A stretch of 35,952 nucleotides of DNA from Ignavibacteriota bacterium (GTDB taxonomy: Bacteria > Bacteroidota > Ignavibacteria > UBA10030 > UBA6906), in the NCBI GenBank assembly GCA_003157485.1, contig PMJQ01000215.1, forward strand, positions 1 through 35,952. Direction: 5' to 3'. The translations under genes were made by a program, and so were the position numbers. The notes beneath the pieces are model-generated. The model worked only from the letters and a program-made list of their open reading frames with translations, did not search any database and was not told the DNA's origin. This document shows positions 34,092 to 35,952 of the stretch, in pieces. Position 1 is the first letter of the stretch. Each line of letters opens with the position of its first letter.

Positions 34092-34423
34092 GGCGGCATG
34101 GGAGTCGTCTATGAGGCAGAAGACCTCAAACTGCACCGCATCGTAGCTCTCAAGTTCCTCCCCGAGGAATTTAACACTTCCACGGATGATATCACCCGGT
34201 TCGAACAGGAAGCCGAGGCGATCTAAGCCCTGAACCATCCCCATATCGCCACAATCTACGACATCGACGAAGCCGAGTGGAGAAGGCCTTCGAGTGGCTT
34301 GAGAAAGCGTACCGGGAACGCGATGTCTACATGAGAAGCCTGCGCGCCGATCCGGTCTGGGACGAGGTCCGGTCGGATCCCCGGTATCTCAAGTTCGTCG
34401 AAGGGATGGCTGCCGGAGGATAG
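34092..34423 (+). pseudogene. Ser/Thr protein kinase (Pkn2-type, TPR) remnant, centre deleted
   Basis: The plus strand reads GGMGVVYEAEDLKLHRIVAL, then KFLPEEFNTSTDDITRFEQE: the glycine-rich loop and catalytic Lys region of a bacterial Hanks-type kinase. An in-frame TAA follows, then ALNHPHIATIYDIDEAE. At about 34275 the frame changes and the sequence jumps to EKAFEWLEKAYRERDVYMRS, then DPVWDEVRSDPRYLKFV, the usual C-terminus of kinase-TPR proteins, ending at TAG 34421-34423. The first 15 or so codons, the catalytic loop, the activation segment and the TPR array are all missing. It cannot be functional. Confidence 0.85.
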
Positions 34424-34454
34424 CCGGAACAGGCCCGGTAGCTCCACCCGGGGT

Positions 34455-35495
34455 TTACTTCGCCGGCTCCCAGATGTATTTTCCCGTCGCGTCGATGTAC
34501 CCCCGCGCACGGGCAATCTCGACTGCAGCGATCCCGTGTTCAAACGGCAGCGCGTAGTCAAACTGCGGTTGAATCCGGAACACTCCCGTCGTGTCGATGT
34601 ATCCCCACTTCCCGCCCGACTGAGCGGCGGAGAACCCCTCCTGAAACCCGGAGACGTCAGCGAAGCGGGGAGTGACTGCAGTCTCACCCGATCTCCGCAC
34701 AAACCCCCACATCCCCGAAGATCTCACTGCGGCAAGACCCCCCACGAACACACGGGCGTCCTCGTACACCGGAGGGATCACAAGCGTTCCCAGCGTATCG
34801 ACATATCCCCACTTGTCGCCCACGCGCACAGCGGCAAGGCCAGTGGAAAATGAACCGGCGGCATCGAACCGGGGAGCAATGACGATCTCTCCCCTGCGAT
34901 CAATGTAGCCTCTTTTCCCTCCCAGTGTGACGTTGGCAAGCCCCTCAGAGAAGTTTCCGGCCTTTTCAAACCTCGTCGGGATTACGAGTGATCCGCCCGT
35001 GTCGATGTAACCGTACGTATCGGATTTCACAAAGAAAAGAAAGTGGATCTTCTCCTCCACCCAGGCCAGCCCTTCGGAGAAATCCCCCACGGTCTCATAG
35101 TTCGTCCGGATCACGACGGCGCCGACGGAATCGATGTAGCACCAGTGCACCGCTGAAAATATCTTCACCCCGGGAAATCGGGCGGAGGCGAGTCCCTCGT
35201 GAAAATCCTCCAGCCTGTCCGCCCCGGGAATTGCGCGGAACCCCCCCTGCCTGTCGATATATCCGATCCGGCTGTCCCCCGGATGGCGGTCATCGGCCAG
35301 TCTGACGAGCGCCCTGCCGCTGGAAAACTGGTGCCATTCCACGTACGCGGGGGGTATGACAATCCGGCCGGATTCATTGATAAACCCGGTTCTCCCGCCG
35401 ACGGACACCGGGAGGAGCTGCTCCTGCGAATCAGATCTCCCCGGTGCCAGGAGAATAAGGACGAGTATCAGTGATAACGACGATGATCTGTTCAC
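34455..35495 (-). CDS. WG-repeat exported protein
   Basis: I take the GTG at 35495 as start, since VNRSSSLSLILVLILLAPGRS begins a signal peptide (cleavage near SDSQ), giving 346 residues. The ORF track's extra 26 residues do not look like a leader. The mature protein is built from about eight WG-type repeats of 35-40 residues: GRTGFINESGRIVIPPAY, DTYGYIDTGGSLVIPTRFEKAGNFSEGLA, GKRGYIDRRGEIVIAPRF, DKWGYVDTLGTLVIPPVY, GMWGFVRRSGETAVTPRF and GKWGYIDTTGVFRIQPQFDYA. WG proteins bind ligands or partners at the surface, and their role is unclear. A hairpin separates it from the upstream gene. Confidence 0.9.
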   Translation of the reverse strand: MNRSSSLSLILVLILLAPGRSDSQEQLLPVSVGGRTGFINESGRIVIPPAYVEWHQFSSGRALVRLADDRHPGDSRIGYIDRQGGFRAIPGADRLEDFHEGLASARFPGVKIFSAVHWCYIDSVGAVVIRTNYETVGDFSEGLAWVEEKIHFLFFVKSDTYGYIDTGGSLVIPTRFEKAGNFSEGLANVTLGGKRGYIDRRGEIVIAPRFDAAGSFSTGLAAVRVGDKWGYVDTLGTLVIPPVYEDARVFVGGLAAVRSSGMWGFVRRSGETAVTPRFADVSGFQEGFSAAQSGGKWGYIDTTGVFRIQPQFDYALPFEHGIAAVEIARARGYIDATGKYIWEPAK

Positions 35496-35533
35496 GGTAT
35501 CCGCACCTGGGCTTTTCTGCAAGATAACAGATG

Positions 35534-35571
35534 GCGGGGTGCGGTTCAACGCAGAGACTCCGTCACCCCGC
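35534..35571 (-). terminator. Hairpin between the E1 beta and WG genes
   Basis: GCGGGGTG pairs with CACCCCGC. A bulged 3-bp extension (CGG/CCG) closes a 15-nt loop. It lies 70 nt downstream of the E1 beta stop on the same strand, upstream of the WG gene. A short T-rich stretch follows on the minus strand, so it may terminate transcription. Confidence 0.5.
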
Positions 35572-35640
35572 AACCTCCAGGGGACTCAAACCCGGCGTCA
35601 ACGGCGGACTGACGTTTTCCGCGTCCCGGAGGCAACTATC

Positions 35641-35952
35641 TCACGGCCGCCTCCTCGAGGCAACGGCGACGGTCGTCCGGAATATTTTCTCGTCGCTTAT
35701 CATCGTTTCACGTTCAAGAACCCGTGACACGGGGAGGGGGATGTCGAGAGACGTTACACGCGTCACGGGGGCGTCCAGGTACTCGAAGAACCGTTCCATG
35801 ATCGACGCGGAAATTGTCGAGCCGATGGACTGGCTGGCCGGCGCCTCTTCCGCGATGACGAGCGCGCCCGTCTTTTCCAGCGACGCGCCGATCGTCCCGT
35901 AGTCAATCCCCGGGAGATCGAGCGTCCGCAGATCGATGAGCTCGACGGAGAC
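35641..35952 (-). CDS. 2-oxoacid dehydrogenase E1 beta subunit, C-terminal part (cut by window edge)
   Basis: The minus strand is open from the window edge to a TGA at 35641-35643 (103 residues seen). It reads VELIDLRTLDLPGIDYGTIG, then KTGALVIAEEAPASQSIGST, MERFFEYLDAPVTRVTSLDI and a PLPVSRVLER ending. This is the transketolase C-terminal domain of the E1 beta subunit of pyruvate, branched-chain or acetoin dehydrogenase complexes (VxxIDLRTLxPxD, hEAP, DYLDAPVxRVxxxDxPxP). The final tail EKIFRTTVAVASRRRP is slightly unusual. The substrate cannot be told from this part, and the rest of the gene lies outside the window. Confidence 0.85.
   Translation of the reverse strand, partial: VSVELIDLRTLDLPGIDYGTIGASLEKTGALVIAEEAPASQSIGSTISASIMERFFEYLDAPVTRVTSLDIPLPVSRVLERETMISDEKIFRTTVAVASRRRP

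Noticed and set aside
1-35952. Search for tRNA, rRNA, CRISPR and insertion sequences
   Set aside because: No cloverleaf with a GTTCRA arm in context, no regularly spaced repeats and no transposase frame was recognised by reading. A covariance-model scan would be decisive for small RNAs.

Overview
The window looks like chromosomal DNA of an environmental bacterium from, or close to, the Bacteroidota/Ignavibacteriota side of the FCB group. This is inferred from gene content: a periplasmic two-component-regulator-propeller histidine kinase with a Y_Y_Y domain, a receiver-SpoIIE phosphatase, a DUF4900-like pilus-type surface protein, a WG-repeat protein and a GH29 fucosidase. Clear Shine-Dalgarno sequences and sigma70-like promoters argue against a typical member of class Bacteroidia. 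The taxonomy is a weak inference. No rRNA, tRNA, CRISPR array or intact transposase was seen.

Layout. (1) 214-3076: a DUF362 protein, a 51-residue membrane peptide and a secreted protein of unknown function. (2) 3146-6299: an accessory block, all on the minus strand. It holds a DUF932 phage/plasmid-type protein, an ECF sigma factor, a TraR/DksA-type zinc-finger protein, a degenerate receiver domain and the 3' stump of a second DUF932 gene. A near-identical 34-bp element lies upstream of both the DksA/ECF pair and the DUF932 gene. (3) 6468-10278: a TatA-like protein with two C-terminal zinc ribbons, a prohibitin/SPFH protein, a small exported protein, a 57-residue ORF and a membrane protein. 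(4) 10285-14994: a UroD-family protein, a Gfo/Idh/MocA oxidoreductase, a GPH-type sugar symporter with a large extracytoplasmic insertion and a GlcG/HbpS-like protein. A perfect FNR-type box lies before the symporter. (5) 15108-18016: a zinc-finger DUF2007 protein, an OmpA-family porin-like protein and an exported NIF3-like protein. (6) 18186-21445: a TPR-glycosyltransferase and a methyltransferase that overlap by 4 bp. (7) 21572-24038: a decayed purU remnant, a DUF4900-like protein and a DUF1801 protein. (8) 24148-28732: a polytopic membrane alpha/beta hydrolase, a GH29 alpha-L-fucosidase and an SDR oxidoreductase. (9) 28783-33763: a three-gene signalling operon of propeller kinase, CheY-like regulator and receiver-SpoIIE phosphatase. 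(10) 34092-35952: a decayed Ser/Thr kinase remnant, a WG-repeat protein and the C-terminus of a 2-oxoacid dehydrogenase E1 beta subunit cut by the window edge.

How the genes may work together. The kinase operon reads as a relay from a periplasmic ligand to a phosphatase output of partner-switching type. The DksA/ECF/DUF932 block reads as a small regulon tied together by a shared upstream element, and is the best candidate here for an undescribed system. Two carbohydrate-flavoured neighbourhoods (regions 4 and 8) suggest use of plant or algal glycans. Four gene remnants show ongoing decay. Two of them (purU and the Ser/Thr kinase) keep pieces of both ends and have lost the middle.
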